From contig NZ_RQJW01000009.1 of NCBI RefSeq assembly GCF_004028635.1, positions 352,180-416,179 on the forward strand: a stretch of 64,000 nt of DNA, read 5' to 3'. Origin of the DNA: Streptomyces cyaneus. Its GTDB lineage: Bacteria > Actinomycetota > Actinomycetes > Streptomycetales > Streptomycetaceae. Of the stretch, positions 16,091 to 24,175 are shown one piece after another (positions within the stretch are counted from its first letter, which is position 1; each line of letters opens with the position of its first letter). Both the position numbers and the translations under genes were made by a program. Below the pieces are notes generated by a model. The model was not told where the DNA came from and ran no database searches. It saw nothing but the letters and a program-made list of their open reading frames with translations.

Positions 16091-16549
16091 GTGGCCGGAC
16101 ACACGGAGAACGAGATCACCATCGCCGCACCCGTCGACCTCGTCTGGGACATGACGAACGACCTGGACAGATGGCCCAAGCTGTTCAGCGAGTACGCGTC
16201 CTGCGAGGTGCTGTCCCGCGAGGGCGACAAGGTGACCTTCCGCCTGACCATGCACCCCGACGAGAACGGCAAGGTGTGGAGCTGGGTCTCGGAACGGGTC
16301 GCCGACCGAGAGAAGCTCATCGTCCGGGCCCGCAGGGTCGAGACCGGCCCGTTCGAGTACATGAACATCGTCTGGGAGTACGAGGAGACCCCCGACGGCA
16401 CCCGGATGCATTGGACGCAGGACTTCGCCATGAAGCCCGACGCCCCGGTCGACGACGCCGGGATGACCGACATCATCAACCGCAACTCGCCCATCCAGAT
16501 GGCCCTCATCCGCGACCGCATCGAGGAGGTCTCATGCACCACGCCCTGA
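16091..16549 (+). CDS. polyketide aromatase/cyclase (SRPBCC fold), WhiE ORF VI type
   Basis: A 152-residue single-domain aromatase/cyclase that guides first-ring closure of the polyketide. It has the START/SRPBCC helix-grip features: TIAAPVDLVWDMTNDLDRWP at the N-terminus, RLTMHPDENGKVWSWVSERV in the middle, MHWTQDFAMKPDAP, and a C-terminal helix. GTG at 16091 follows GGAG. It overlaps the following cyclase gene by 16 bp. Known mono-domain relatives (WhiE ORF VI, TcmN-like) set C7-C12 or C9-C14 regiochemistry; which applies here cannot be read directly. Confidence 0.92.
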   Translation: MAGHTENEITIAAPVDLVWDMTNDLDRWPKLFSEYASCEVLSREGDKVTFRLTMHPDENGKVWSWVSERVADREKLIVRARRVETGPFEYMNIVWEYEETPDGTRMHWTQDFAMKPDAPVDDAGMTDIINRNSPIQMALIRDRIEEVSCTTP

Positions 16550-16857
16550 TCGTCGCCAGGATGGCCCCGCAGTCGGCCCCGGACATCGCCGACGTCTTCG
16601 CGGACTCCGACCGCGGCGAACTCCCGCACCTCGTCGGGGTGACCCAGCGCTCCCTGTTCCAGTTCGGCGATGTGTACATGCACTTCATCGAAGCCGAGCA
16701 GGACCCCGGACCAGCCATCGCGAAGGTGGCCGGGCACCCCGAGTTCGTCGACATCAGCAGGCGGCTGGAAGCGTTCGTCAGCCCGTACGACCCGCAGACC
16801 TGGCGGAGTCCGAAGGACGCGATGGCGCGGCGCTTCTACCACTGGAAAAGGCACTGA
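16534..16857 (+). CDS. polyketide cyclase, TcmI/WhiE ORF VII family
   Basis: A 107-residue ferredoxin-like cyclase of the TcmI family that closes a later ring. Recognisable features are MHHALIVARMAPQSAPDIAD at the N-terminus, ELPHLVGVTQRSLFQFGDVY, and the C-terminal MARRFYHW. I chose the ATG at 16534, which has GAGGAGG before it and overlaps the aromatase gene; the longer open frame upstream is a shadow. It is the last gene of the rightward operon and is followed by a strong terminator shared with the convergent amidohydrolase gene. Confidence 0.92.
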   Translation: MHHALIVARMAPQSAPDIADVFADSDRGELPHLVGVTQRSLFQFGDVYMHFIEAEQDPGPAIAKVAGHPEFVDISRRLEAFVSPYDPQTWRSPKDAMARRFYHWKRH

Positions 16858-16903
16858 GCAGAGGAACAGAGCAGAGGCACTGAACGAAGACTGAACGAAG
16901 AAC

Positions 16904-16939
16904 GCCGCCGCCCGCGCTGAACCAAGCGCGGGCGGCGGC
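16904..16939. terminator. strong bidirectional terminator, end of pigment operon
   Basis: A perfect 15-bp stem: GCCGCCGCCCGCGCT (16904-16918) pairs with 16925-16939 around a 6-base loop (GAACCA). It lies between the convergent cyclase and amidohydrolase genes. Two direct ACTGAACGAAG copies precede it at about 16879-16900. Confidence 0.85.
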
Positions 16940-16969
16940 CTTCGGGCAGTGGCTTTCTCGTGCAGCCGG

Positions 16970-17935
16970 TCACCGACGCGCGAGCGCCGGCATCAGCCGC
17001 AGGGCGTTCTCCCGGTTGATGCCCTCGAGTTGCTCCGCCGAGAGGAACGGGTCGCTGTCCAGCGCGGGCGTCACGCTGTCGGCGATGACATGCGCGGGGG
17101 TGGGCGGCCAGTCCGTGCCGAAGAGAATGCGGTCGGGGTCCACCGTCGTCAGCAGGGTGGGCGTGGCCGAGGGGGACATGGGGCCCGCCGTGTCGAAGTA
17201 GAACCGGTGCAGGTAGTCACGGACCCGGCCGGGCTCGACGGCGGGGGTGATGCGCCCGCCGAAGAGTTCGAGCCGGGTGGCCATGTAGGGGAGGAAGCCT
17301 CCCCCGTGCGGCAGGATGAAGCTGAGGTTCGGATAGCGGTCCAGGGTGCCGTTCCTGATGAGGTTGATGGCCGCACGCGTGGTGTCCATGAGGAAGTCGC
17401 ACACGAAGGGCGGCATGCCCGGCAGTCCCGCACCGCCGTCCTTCCCGGCCGGTACGTCCATGGGGTGCGTGCTGATGACCGCGGACCGGTCGTTCAGCTC
17501 CTGCAGGAGGCGGTCGTGCGACTCGTCCCCGAGTACCGCGCCTTCCACGCTCGTCCGCGTGCTCACCCCGATGGCTCCGAGCTCGTCGAGGCCGTAGCGC
17601 ACGCTCCACGAGGAGAGCTCCAGGTCGTCGAGGAACACGGGAGTGAAGAACGCGAAGCGCGCGGGGTGGCTCGCCACGACGTCGGCCGCCGCCCGCAGGG
17701 CGACGCGCGCGCTCTCCTGGCGCTCGGCACGCTCACGGAGCCGGCCCAGCATCGCGACGGTCATGACGGACGTGCCGATGCCGTTCTTGTCCATGACCTC
17801 CAGTGCCGTGTCCAGGTCCCAGCGTGTCCACCAGGGCAGCTTCTCGCGGTTGACCACCCCTCGTTCCTCCGCCCAGTCCAGCCAGGCGGGAGCAGTGAAG
17901 TGGTGGTGGACGTCGACGCGTCCGGAAAGGGCCAT
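16970..17935 (-). CDS. amidohydrolase, ACMSD-like (amidohydrolase 2 family)
   Basis: A 321-residue metal-dependent hydrolase/decarboxylase of the ACMSD-like TIM-barrel family. Ligand motifs are RVDVHHHF at the N-terminus, VISTHPMD, FILPHGGGFLPY (His) and LFGTDWPPTPAH (the conserved Asp) near residue 275. Family members decarboxylate or hydrolyse aromatic carboxylates. It is transcribed leftward after the FAD hydroxylase gene (62 bp upstream), so both probably form an accessory operon of the pigment cluster, where decarboxylation of an aromatic intermediate is plausible but unproven. The core whiE set, as I recall it, lacks this gene. Confidence 0.88.
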   Translation of the reverse strand: MALSGRVDVHHHFTAPAWLDWAEERGVVNREKLPWWTRWDLDTALEVMDKNGIGTSVMTVAMLGRLRERAERQESARVALRAAADVVASHPARFAFFTPVFLDDLELSSWSVRYGLDELGAIGVSTRTSVEGAVLGDESHDRLLQELNDRSAVISTHPMDVPAGKDGGAGLPGMPPFVCDFLMDTTRAAINLIRNGTLDRYPNLSFILPHGGGFLPYMATRLELFGGRITPAVEPGRVRDYLHRFYFDTAGPMSPSATPTLLTTVDPDRILFGTDWPPTPAHVIADSVTPALDSDPFLSAEQLEGINRENALRLMPALARR

Positions 17936-17997
17936 AACAACGTCCTCGGTGTGGGTGGTTCAGCGGGGGTCGGGCAGGGCAGGGGGGCGGCGGAGCG

Positions 17998-19671
17998 TCA
18001 GCCGCGGCAGAGCACGGACTGCAGCACCTTCGTCAGCACGCGATCGGCGTCCGGCATCGCCGCGTCCGCTCGCCAGGCGACGAAACCGTCGGGGCGTACG
18101 AGTACGGCACCGTCCTCGGCCGTGCCGTGCAGCTCCGCCCAGTCGGCGTCCGGTTCGGGGGTGAGGTCGTGGTCGGGTCCCGTGCCCACGAGATACGCCT
18201 CGACCGGGACGCCCAGGCTCAGGGAGGCCTTCTCCACAGCGGTCCGCCACTTCTGCCCCCCGGACCCGGCGAGCAGCACGAAGGAACGCTCGTACAGGTC
18301 GAGCGTGGAGATCCTGCCGCGCCCTGTCATCACCCACATATGGGGCGCACGGCTCCCCGGCTCGCCGCCCAGCTGGAAGGCGTCGGGGACGATCGGCCGT
18401 TGCGCGGGGGCGTCCACCACCGCCGGGGACTCGTACCGGTAGCACAGGGCGACGGTCATCAGGTCCCCCGGGTCGTTGTTGCGTCCGGCGGCGGGACTGA
18501 ATCCCGGGTGCTCCTCGTCGGCTGCCTGGACGCACGCCCGGGTGCCGGTCGCGAGGGCGACGGGCCGTCGTTCACGCTCGTAGGTGTCGAGCAACTCCAT
18601 GCCCGCCCAACCGCGGAGCACCGAGGCCAGTTTCCAGGCGAGGTTGTGGGCGTCCTGGATTCCGGTGTTGGAGCCGAACGCCCCGGTGGGCGGCATCTCA
18701 TGGACCGCGTCGCCGGCCAGGAAGACCCGGCCCTCGCCGTAGCTGTCCGCGACCCGCTTCGACGCGTGCCAGGGCGCCCGCCCCGTGATCTCGACGTCGA
18801 TGTCCTGGACGCCGACGGCGGCGCGGATGTGCGCCGTCAGCCTCTCGTCGGTGAAGTCCTCCAGCTCTTCGCCCCGGTCGGGATACCAGGGAACGTGGAT
18901 CACCCACCGCTCCTCGTTGTCCACCGGCAGCAGCGCACCTTCGCCCTGGGGGTCGGTGACGTAGCAGACGACGAATCGTTTCTCTCCGACGTACTCCTTG
19001 AGCGTCCTGCTACGGAACGTGACGCTGACGTTGTGGAACAGCTCGCCCGGCCCCGACTGGCCGATCCCCAGCTGGTTGCGGATGGGGCTCCTCGGGCCGT
19101 CGGCGGCCACCAGGAAGTCGGCGTTCACCGTGTAGGTCTCACCGGACTCCCGGTGCCGGATCCGGGCCTGGACGCCCTCGCCGTGCTGGGTGAAGGAGAG
19201 CATCTCCGAGTTGAAGCGGATGTCGGCACCCTGCTCGGTGGCGTAGCTCAGCAGGACCGGTTCGAGATCGTTCTGGCTGCACAGGCACCAGTCCGAGGAG
19301 CTGACCCGGGAGACGTCCATGCCGCCGGAGATGTCCCCGACGATCCAGCGGCGCTGCTGCCCGGTGAGGGTGTCCACCTGGAGAATGCCGTCGTTTCCGG
19401 CGAGGGTGCGGGCCGCCTCCCGGATACGTGACTCCAGGCCGGCCGTCCGGTAGATCTCCATGGTGCGCACGTTGTTGCCGCGGCCACGCGGATGTGTCGA
19501 TGTCGCGGCATGGCGCTCCACGAGCATGTGCTCGATACCGAGGCGCCCCAGGAAAACCGAAGTGGAAAGACCCACCAGGGATCCGCCGACGATGAGAACT
19601 GGTACAGATTCCGCTTCGTGTCCGCTCACGTCGACGATGTTTACCAGGCCGGACTGCCACACACACGTCAT
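17998..19671 (-). CDS. FAD-dependent polyketide hydroxylase (WhiE ORF VIII type)
   Basis: A 557-residue class A flavoprotein monooxygenase. The ADP-binding motif is VLIVGGSLVGLS near residue 25, followed by EHMLVERH. The DG motif is LVAADGPRSPI (about 190), and the FAD-ribityl GD motif is VFLAGDAVHEMPPTGAFG (about 310). The C-terminal thioredoxin-like domain has the usual LVRPDGFVAWR. It should hydroxylate the aromatic polyketide using NAD(P)H. The start is uncertain: ATG 19671 is used, GTG 19629 gives 543 residues, and the open frame goes on to 19737. It is divergent from the P450 gene, as whiE VIII is from its operon. Confidence 0.92.
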   Translation of the reverse strand: MTCVWQSGLVNIVDVSGHEAESVPVLIVGGSLVGLSTSVFLGRLGIEHMLVERHAATSTHPRGRGNNVRTMEIYRTAGLESRIREAARTLAGNDGILQVDTLTGQQRRWIVGDISGGMDVSRVSSSDWCLCSQNDLEPVLLSYATEQGADIRFNSEMLSFTQHGEGVQARIRHRESGETYTVNADFLVAADGPRSPIRNQLGIGQSGPGELFHNVSVTFRSRTLKEYVGEKRFVVCYVTDPQGEGALLPVDNEERWVIHVPWYPDRGEELEDFTDERLTAHIRAAVGVQDIDVEITGRAPWHASKRVADSYGEGRVFLAGDAVHEMPPTGAFGSNTGIQDAHNLAWKLASVLRGWAGMELLDTYERERRPVALATGTRACVQAADEEHPGFSPAAGRNNDPGDLMTVALCYRYESPAVVDAPAQRPIVPDAFQLGGEPGSRAPHMWVMTGRGRISTLDLYERSFVLLAGSGGQKWRTAVEKASLSLGVPVEAYLVGTGPDHDLTPEPDADWAELHGTAEDGAVLVRPDGFVAWRADAAMPDADRVLTKVLQSVLCRG

Positions 19672-19790
19672 ATGACGACCCGACCCATATGGCTCAGTGC
19701 CGTTTGCGGCGCGGTGTCGCCCGGGAAACGGTGGCACTGACCGACGGAATCCGACCGCCGGAAATCCACGCCTACCCCGGGGATCCAGTC

Positions 19791-21059
19791 ATGACGCAAG
19801 CGTTCGCATCCGAGGAATCCGAGGCACTGTCGTCCGAAGCCGCCGCGGCCGCCGCCTCGTCCTGCAGCCGGGAGTTCCGGGCCAACCCGCATCCCGTGTA
19901 CGCGGCGCTGCGGGAGCAGGCGCCCGTGTGCCCGCTGTCGCCGCCGCACGGCGTGGAGACGTACCTGATCACCCGCTACGACGACGCGCGCGCCGCCCTG
20001 GCCGACCCCCGGCTGAGCAAGGACATGTACGGCGCCATCGACGCCTACCACCGCATCTTCGGTGACTCGTCGATCGCGCTGGACGACAACATGCTCTTCT
20101 CGGACCCTCCGAAGCACACCAGGCTCAGGAGAATCGTCGGGAGCACCTTCACACCGAAAAGGGTGGAATCGCTGCGTGCACGCGTGCAGGAGATCACCGA
20201 TGATCTGCTGGACCAATGCCCGACGTCCGGTTCGGTGAACCTGCTTCCGGAGTTCTGTTTCCCGCTTCCGCTGCACGTCATCTGTGAACTGCTGGGCGTC
20301 CCGGAAAATGAACGCAAACAGGCTCAGGAATGGTCCGCCACCGTCGCGCAGACCGGTTTCGGACCGGAGGCGAGAAAGGCGCTGGAAGTCGCCGAGGGGA
20401 ATCTGCGCGACTATCTCGTGGACCTGTGCGCCCGAAAGCGCAGGGAGCCGGAATCGGATCTGCTCAGCGCTCTCGTCACGGCCCAGGACCAGGAGGGCTC
20501 GCTCACCGACCACGAACTCGTCTCCACGGCGTGGGTGCTCCTCTTCGCGGGCCACAAGTCGACGGCGTACCAGATCGGCAACGCCGTCTACCACCTGCTC
20601 AGCCGGCCGGACCAGAAGCGCCTGGCGCTGCGGGACGCGGCCGCCATGAACGCGGCCATCGAGGAGATCTTCCGGTTCGAGACCTCCGTGGAGAACTCCA
20701 CGTTCCGCCACGCGAAGGAAGACATCGTGATCCGCGACCAGCTCATCCCCAAGGGGGCGCTCGTCCAGATCTCCATCACCGGAGCCAACCGTGACCCGGA
20801 GATGTTCGCCGCGCCGGACGAGATGGACGTCCAGCGCCCGAACGTGCAGGCCACGCATCTCGCCTTCGGGTACGGCCCGCACTACTGCATCGGCGCACCG
20901 CTGGCCCGCCTGGAGATGCAGACCGCCCTCACCTCGCTCTTCGCGCGATTCCCCGACATGGCCCTGGCCGGGGCGCCTGAGGACGCGCGCTGGCTGACCG
21001 TGCCGTTCCCCGCGTTCCGTGGGCTCGCGGAACTCCCGGTCGTCCTCGACCCGTCATGA
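19791..21059 (+). CDS. cytochrome P450 associated with the pigment cluster
   Basis: A 422-residue bacterial class I P450. The haem-binding loop is FGYGPHYCIGAP with Cys366, the K-helix ExxR is Glu292 to Arg295 (EEIFR), and the PERF-like region is RDPEMFAAPDEMD. The I-helix reads LLFAGHKSTAYQ, where Lys256-Ser257 replace the usual acid-alcohol pair (AGHET/AGxDT). This is unusual for a monooxygenase. I chose the ATG at 19791, preceded by GGGGAT; upstream residues do not resemble P450. The gene is divergent from the FAD hydroxylase and overlaps the ABM gene by 4 bp. Oxidative coupling or hydroxylation of the pigment is the likely role. Confidence 0.92.
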   Translation: MTQAFASEESEALSSEAAAAAASSCSREFRANPHPVYAALREQAPVCPLSPPHGVETYLITRYDDARAALADPRLSKDMYGAIDAYHRIFGDSSIALDDNMLFSDPPKHTRLRRIVGSTFTPKRVESLRARVQEITDDLLDQCPTSGSVNLLPEFCFPLPLHVICELLGVPENERKQAQEWSATVAQTGFGPEARKALEVAEGNLRDYLVDLCARKRREPESDLLSALVTAQDQEGSLTDHELVSTAWVLLFAGHKSTAYQIGNAVYHLLSRPDQKRLALRDAAAMNAAIEEIFRFETSVENSTFRHAKEDIVIRDQLIPKGALVQISITGANRDPEMFAAPDEMDVQRPNVQATHLAFGYGPHYCIGAPLARLEMQTALTSLFARFPDMALAGAPEDARWLTVPFPAFRGLAELPVVLDPS

Positions 21060-21382
21060 CGGGCGGCTCCTCGGCCCCGGAGCGGGTGCGCGTCATTCGG
21101 CTGCTGCGCGTGCGCCCGGGGATGGAAGCGGACTTCGTGAAGTCCTACAAGGCCGTACTCGCGGGGGCCGCGCGATTCCCCGGACACCTCGGTGAACAGC
21201 TCTGCCGTTCCCTGGACGATCCCGCTCAATGGCTGCTCACCAGCGAGTGGGACAGCCTCGAAGCCATCCAACGGTGGCGCACCGGCCCCGAGCACGAGAC
21301 CTTGGTCGAGCCGATGAACGCCTGTCTGCACGACGATCGGTGGACGGCCCTGTTCCAAGTGAAGGAGTCGGTGGCCGGCTGA
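21056..21382 (+). CDS. ABM-domain protein (antibiotic biosynthesis monooxygenase fold)
   Basis: A 108-residue ABM-fold protein coupled to the P450 by an ATGA overlap. The segment FPGHLGEQLCRSLDDPAQWL and the following TSEWDS closely match the N-terminal domain of the SchA/CurD protein at 11535 (PGHLGDQLCQSLENPSQW, TSEWAT), so the two are paralogues from a duplication within the cluster. ABM proteins can be cofactor-free oxygenases or cyclase-like helpers. It is the last gene of the pigment cluster. Confidence 0.87.
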   Translation: MTGGSSAPERVRVIRLLRVRPGMEADFVKSYKAVLAGAARFPGHLGEQLCRSLDDPAQWLLTSEWDSLEAIQRWRTGPEHETLVEPMNACLHDDRWTALFQVKESVAG

Positions 21383-21445
21383 GCTGCCGGACCGAAAGGC
21401 GAGACGGGGCTGACCAGCATGTGACCGGCCGGTAAGGTCGGTCCC

Positions 21446-21955
21446 GTGCCGAAGCCGCTCAGTCTTCCCTTCGATCCCATCGCCCGCGCCGACGAACTCT
21501 GGAAGCAGCGCTGGGGCAGCGTGCCGTCGATGGCCGCCATCACCTCGATCATGCGCGCGCACCAGATCCTGCTCGGCGAGGTCGACGCGGTGGTCAAGCC
21601 GTACGGACTGACGTTCGCGCGGTACGAGGCGCTGGTGCTGCTCAACTTCTCCAAGGCCGGCGAACTGCCGATGTCCAAGATCGGCGAGCGGCTGATGGTG
21701 CATCCCACGTCCGTGACGAACACCGTCGACCGGCTGGTCAAGTCGGGCCTGGTCGACAAGCGCCCCAACCCCAACGACGGACGTGGCACGCTCGCCTCCA
21801 TCACCGACAAGGGCCGCGAGGTCGTCGAGGCGGCCACCCGCGACCTGATGGCCATGGACTTCGGTCTCGGGGTGTACGACGCCGAGGAGTGCGCGGAGAT
21901 CTTCGCGATGCTGCGCCCGCTGCGGGTGGCGGCACACGACTTCGAAGAGGGCTGA
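21446..21955 (+). CDS. MarR-family transcriptional regulator
   Basis: A 169-residue MarR-type winged-helix protein. The recognition region is LMVHPTSVTNTVDRLVKSGL, the wing is KRPNPNDGRGTLASITDKG, and dimerisation helices lie at both ends. GTG at 21446 is used; the region before it (TAAGGTCGGTCCC) gives a weak ribosome site. It is 65 bp upstream of a DUF3817 membrane-protein gene and close to isobutyryl-CoA mutase. By recalled synteny it belongs with the core genes, not with the pigment cluster. Ligand unknown. Confidence 0.9.
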   Translation: MPKPLSLPFDPIARADELWKQRWGSVPSMAAITSIMRAHQILLGEVDAVVKPYGLTFARYEALVLLNFSKAGELPMSKIGERLMVHPTSVTNTVDRLVKSGLVDKRPNPNDGRGTLASITDKGREVVEAATRDLMAMDFGLGVYDAEECAEIFAMLRPLRVAAHDFEEG

Positions 21956-22020
21956 CCTCCAAGAAGACGCCCCGGGGCCCCGGGCAAGATCTCCCGGAAC
22001 GGGTGGTTACGCTCGTACGC

Positions 22021-22353
22021 ATGAAAAAGAGCGTCCTGACCCGCTACCGGGTGATGGCCTACGTCACCGCCGTCATGCTCCTCGTGCTGTGCACCTGCAT
22101 GGTGTTCAAGTACGGCTTCGACATGGGCGAGGACGTCACCTTCGCCGTCTCCCAGGTCCACGGCTTCCTCTACATCATCTATCTGGTGTTCGCCTTCGAC
22201 CTCGGCTCCAAGGCCAAGTGGTCGTTCGGCAAGCTGCTGTGGGTGCTGCTCTCCGGGACGATTCCCTTCGCCGCCTTCTTCGTCGAGCGCAAGGTCACCC
22301 GCCAGGTCGAACCCCTGGTCAGCGAGCCGGTCCCGGCTGTCGCCAAGGCCTGA
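22021..22353 (+). CDS. DUF3817 integral membrane protein (second copy)
   Basis: A 110-residue protein with three hydrophobic helices, starting MKKSVLTRYRVMAYV at the ATG at 22021. The motifs VHGFLYIIYLVFAFD, KWSF and FFVERKVTRQ parallel those of the DUF3817 protein at 10361, so they are paralogues about 11.5 kb apart, separated mainly by the pigment cluster. No function is known. The MarR gene upstream may regulate it. Confidence 0.85.
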   Translation: MKKSVLTRYRVMAYVTAVMLLVLCTCMVFKYGFDMGEDVTFAVSQVHGFLYIIYLVFAFDLGSKAKWSFGKLLWVLLSGTIPFAAFFVERKVTRQVEPLVSEPVPAVAKA

Positions 22354-22406
22354 CGAAGCCTGACGCAACCGCCGTACGGACGCGTACGGCGGATCTGCCA
22401 TCGACA

Positions 22407-22428
22407 TTTACTTGGACGTCCTAGTAAA
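22407..22428. promoter_or_regulatory. palindromic operator candidate at the mutase start
   Basis: TTTACT-T-GGACGTCC-T-AGTAAA: arms TTTACT and AGTAAA flank a perfect GGACGTCC core, with one mismatched pair. It ends 9 bp before the ATG of the mutase gene and touches its ribosome site, so a bound regulator would block transcription or early elongation. The regulator is unknown; the TetR gene just downstream is one candidate. Confidence 0.55.
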
Positions 22429-22437
22429 TTCGAAGGT

Positions 22438-24138
22438 ATGGACGCTGACGCCATCGAGGAGGGCCGCCGTCGCTGGCAGGCCCGGTACGACGCCGCGCGC
22501 AAGCGCGACGGTGACTTCACCACGCTCTCCGGGGATCCCGTGGAGCCGGTGTACGGGCCCCGGCCGGGAGACAGGTACGAGGGCTTCGAGCGGATCGGCT
22601 GGCCCGGGGAGTACCCCTACACGCGCGGGCTGTATCCGACCGGCTACCGAGGGCGGACGTGGACCATCCGGCAGTTCGCCGGGTTCGGGAACGCCGAGCA
22701 GACCAACGAGCGCTACAAGATGATCCTCGGCAACGGCGGAGGCGGTCTCTCGGTCGCCTTCGACATGCCGACGCTCATGGGCCGCGACTCCGACGATCCG
22801 CGCTCGCTCGGCGAGGTCGGGCACTGCGGTGTCGCCATCGACTCGGCCGCCGACATGGAGGTCCTGTTCAAGGACATCCCGCTGGGCGATGTGACGACGT
22901 CCATGACCATCAGCGGTCCGGCGGTTCCCGTCTTCTGTATGTACCTGGTGGCGGCGGAGCGGCAGGGCGTCGACCCGGCCGTGCTCAACGGGACCCTCCA
23001 GACCGACATCTTCAAGGAGTACATCGCCCAGAAGGAGTGGCTCTTCCAGCCCGAGCCGCACCTTCGCCTCATCGGCGACCTCATGGAGTACTGCGCGGCC
23101 GGGATCCCCGCCTACAAGCCGCTGTCCGTCTCCGGCTACCACATCCGTGAGGCCGGATCGACGGCCGCGCAGGAGCTGGCGTACACGCTGGCGGACGGGT
23201 TCGGATACGTCGAGCTGGGGCTGTCGCGCGGGCTGGACGTGGACGTCTTCGCCCCCGGCCTGTCCTTCTTCTTCGACGCGCACGTCGATTTCTTCGAGGA
23301 GATCGCCAAGTTCCGTGCGGCCCGGCGTATTTGGGCGCGGTGGATGCGGGACGTGTACGGGGCGCAGAGCGAGAAGGCGCAGTGGCTGCGCTTCCACACC
23401 CAGACCGCCGGTGTCTCGCTGACCGCCCAGCAGCCGTACAACAACGTCGTGCGTACGGCCGTGGAGGCGCTGGCTGCCGTACTCGGCGGGACCAACTCGC
23501 TGCACACCAACGCCCTCGACGAGACCCTCGCGCTGCCCTCCGAGCAGGCCGCGGAGATCGCCCTGCGTACGCAGCAGGTCCTCATGGAGGAGACCGGGGT
23601 CGCCAACGTGGCCGATCCGCTGGGCGGTTCGTGGTACGTCGAGCAGCTGACCGACCGGATCGAGGCCGACGCCGAGAAGATCTTCGAGCAGATAAAGGAG
23701 CGTGGGCTGCGGGCGCATCCCGACGGCCGGCACCCCATCGGGCCGATCACGTCCGGGATTCTGCGGGGGATCGAGGACGGCTGGTTCACCGGGGAGATCG
23801 CGGAGTCCGCGTTCCGCTACCAGCAGGCGCTGGAGAAGGGTGACAAGAGGGTCGTGGGGGTCAACGCCCACACCGGCTCCGTCACCGGCGACCTGGAGAT
23901 CCTGCGGGTGAGCCACGAGGTGGAGCGCGAGCAGGTCCGGGTGCTGGGCGCCCGCAAGGACGCCCGGGACGAGGGTGCCGTGCGGGCCGCGCTCGACGCG
24001 ATGCTCGTCGCCGCGAGGAACGGCGGCAACATGATCGAGCCCATGCTGGACGCCGTACGGGCCGAGGCGACCCTGGGCGAGATCTGCGGGGTGCTGCGCG
24101 AGGAGTGGGGGGTGTACACCGAGCCGGCGGGGTTCTGA
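22438..24138 (+). CDS. icmA: isobutyryl-CoA mutase large subunit (methylmalonyl-CoA mutase family)
   Basis: A 566-residue B12-dependent acyl-CoA mutase large subunit, the length I recall for IcmA. It interconverts isobutyryl-CoA and butyryl-CoA, linking valine breakdown to polyketide building blocks. The TIM-barrel part is intact: TRGLYPTGYRGRTWTIRQFA, GNGGGGLSVAFDMPT, the substrate region YKPLSVSGYHIREAGSTAAQ, and RFHTQTAGVSLTAQQPYNN. There is no B12-binding DxHxxG domain, which in this enzyme is on the separate small subunit (not found nearby). Phe in the QTAGVS/LSFFF region is compatible with a non-methylmalonyl substrate, but I cannot prove specificity. MeaB at 1534 is a likely chaperone. 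Confidence 0.88.
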   Translation: MDADAIEEGRRRWQARYDAARKRDGDFTTLSGDPVEPVYGPRPGDRYEGFERIGWPGEYPYTRGLYPTGYRGRTWTIRQFAGFGNAEQTNERYKMILGNGGGGLSVAFDMPTLMGRDSDDPRSLGEVGHCGVAIDSAADMEVLFKDIPLGDVTTSMTISGPAVPVFCMYLVAAERQGVDPAVLNGTLQTDIFKEYIAQKEWLFQPEPHLRLIGDLMEYCAAGIPAYKPLSVSGYHIREAGSTAAQELAYTLADGFGYVELGLSRGLDVDVFAPGLSFFFDAHVDFFEEIAKFRAARRIWARWMRDVYGAQSEKAQWLRFHTQTAGVSLTAQQPYNNVVRTAVEALAAVLGGTNSLHTNALDETLALPSEQAAEIALRTQQVLMEETGVANVADPLGGSWYVEQLTDRIEADAEKIFEQIKERGLRAHPDGRHPIGPITSGILRGIEDGWFTGEIAESAFRYQQALEKGDKRVVGVNAHTGSVTGDLEILRVSHEVEREQVRVLGARKDARDEGAVRAALDAMLVAARNGGNMIEPMLDAVRAEATLGEICGVLREEWGVYTEPAGF

Positions 24139-24167
24139 GCGTCCTGGGCGTTCTGAGCGTCCTGGGC
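24132..24167 (+). repeat. 18-bp perfect tandem repeat over the icmA stop codon
   Basis: TTCTGAGCGTCCTGGGCG occurs twice in a row (24132-24149 and 24150-24167). The first copy contains the TGA stop of the mutase gene, so the duplication repeats the stop codon. It ends 9 bp before the convergent TetR gene. Confidence 0.85.
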
Positions 24168-24175
24168 GTGCCGAG

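Noticed and set aside
17998..19737. The hydroxylase starting at 19737
   Set aside because: The extra N-terminal residues would run deep into the divergent P450 promoter region and have no family match; 19671 or 19629 is more likely.
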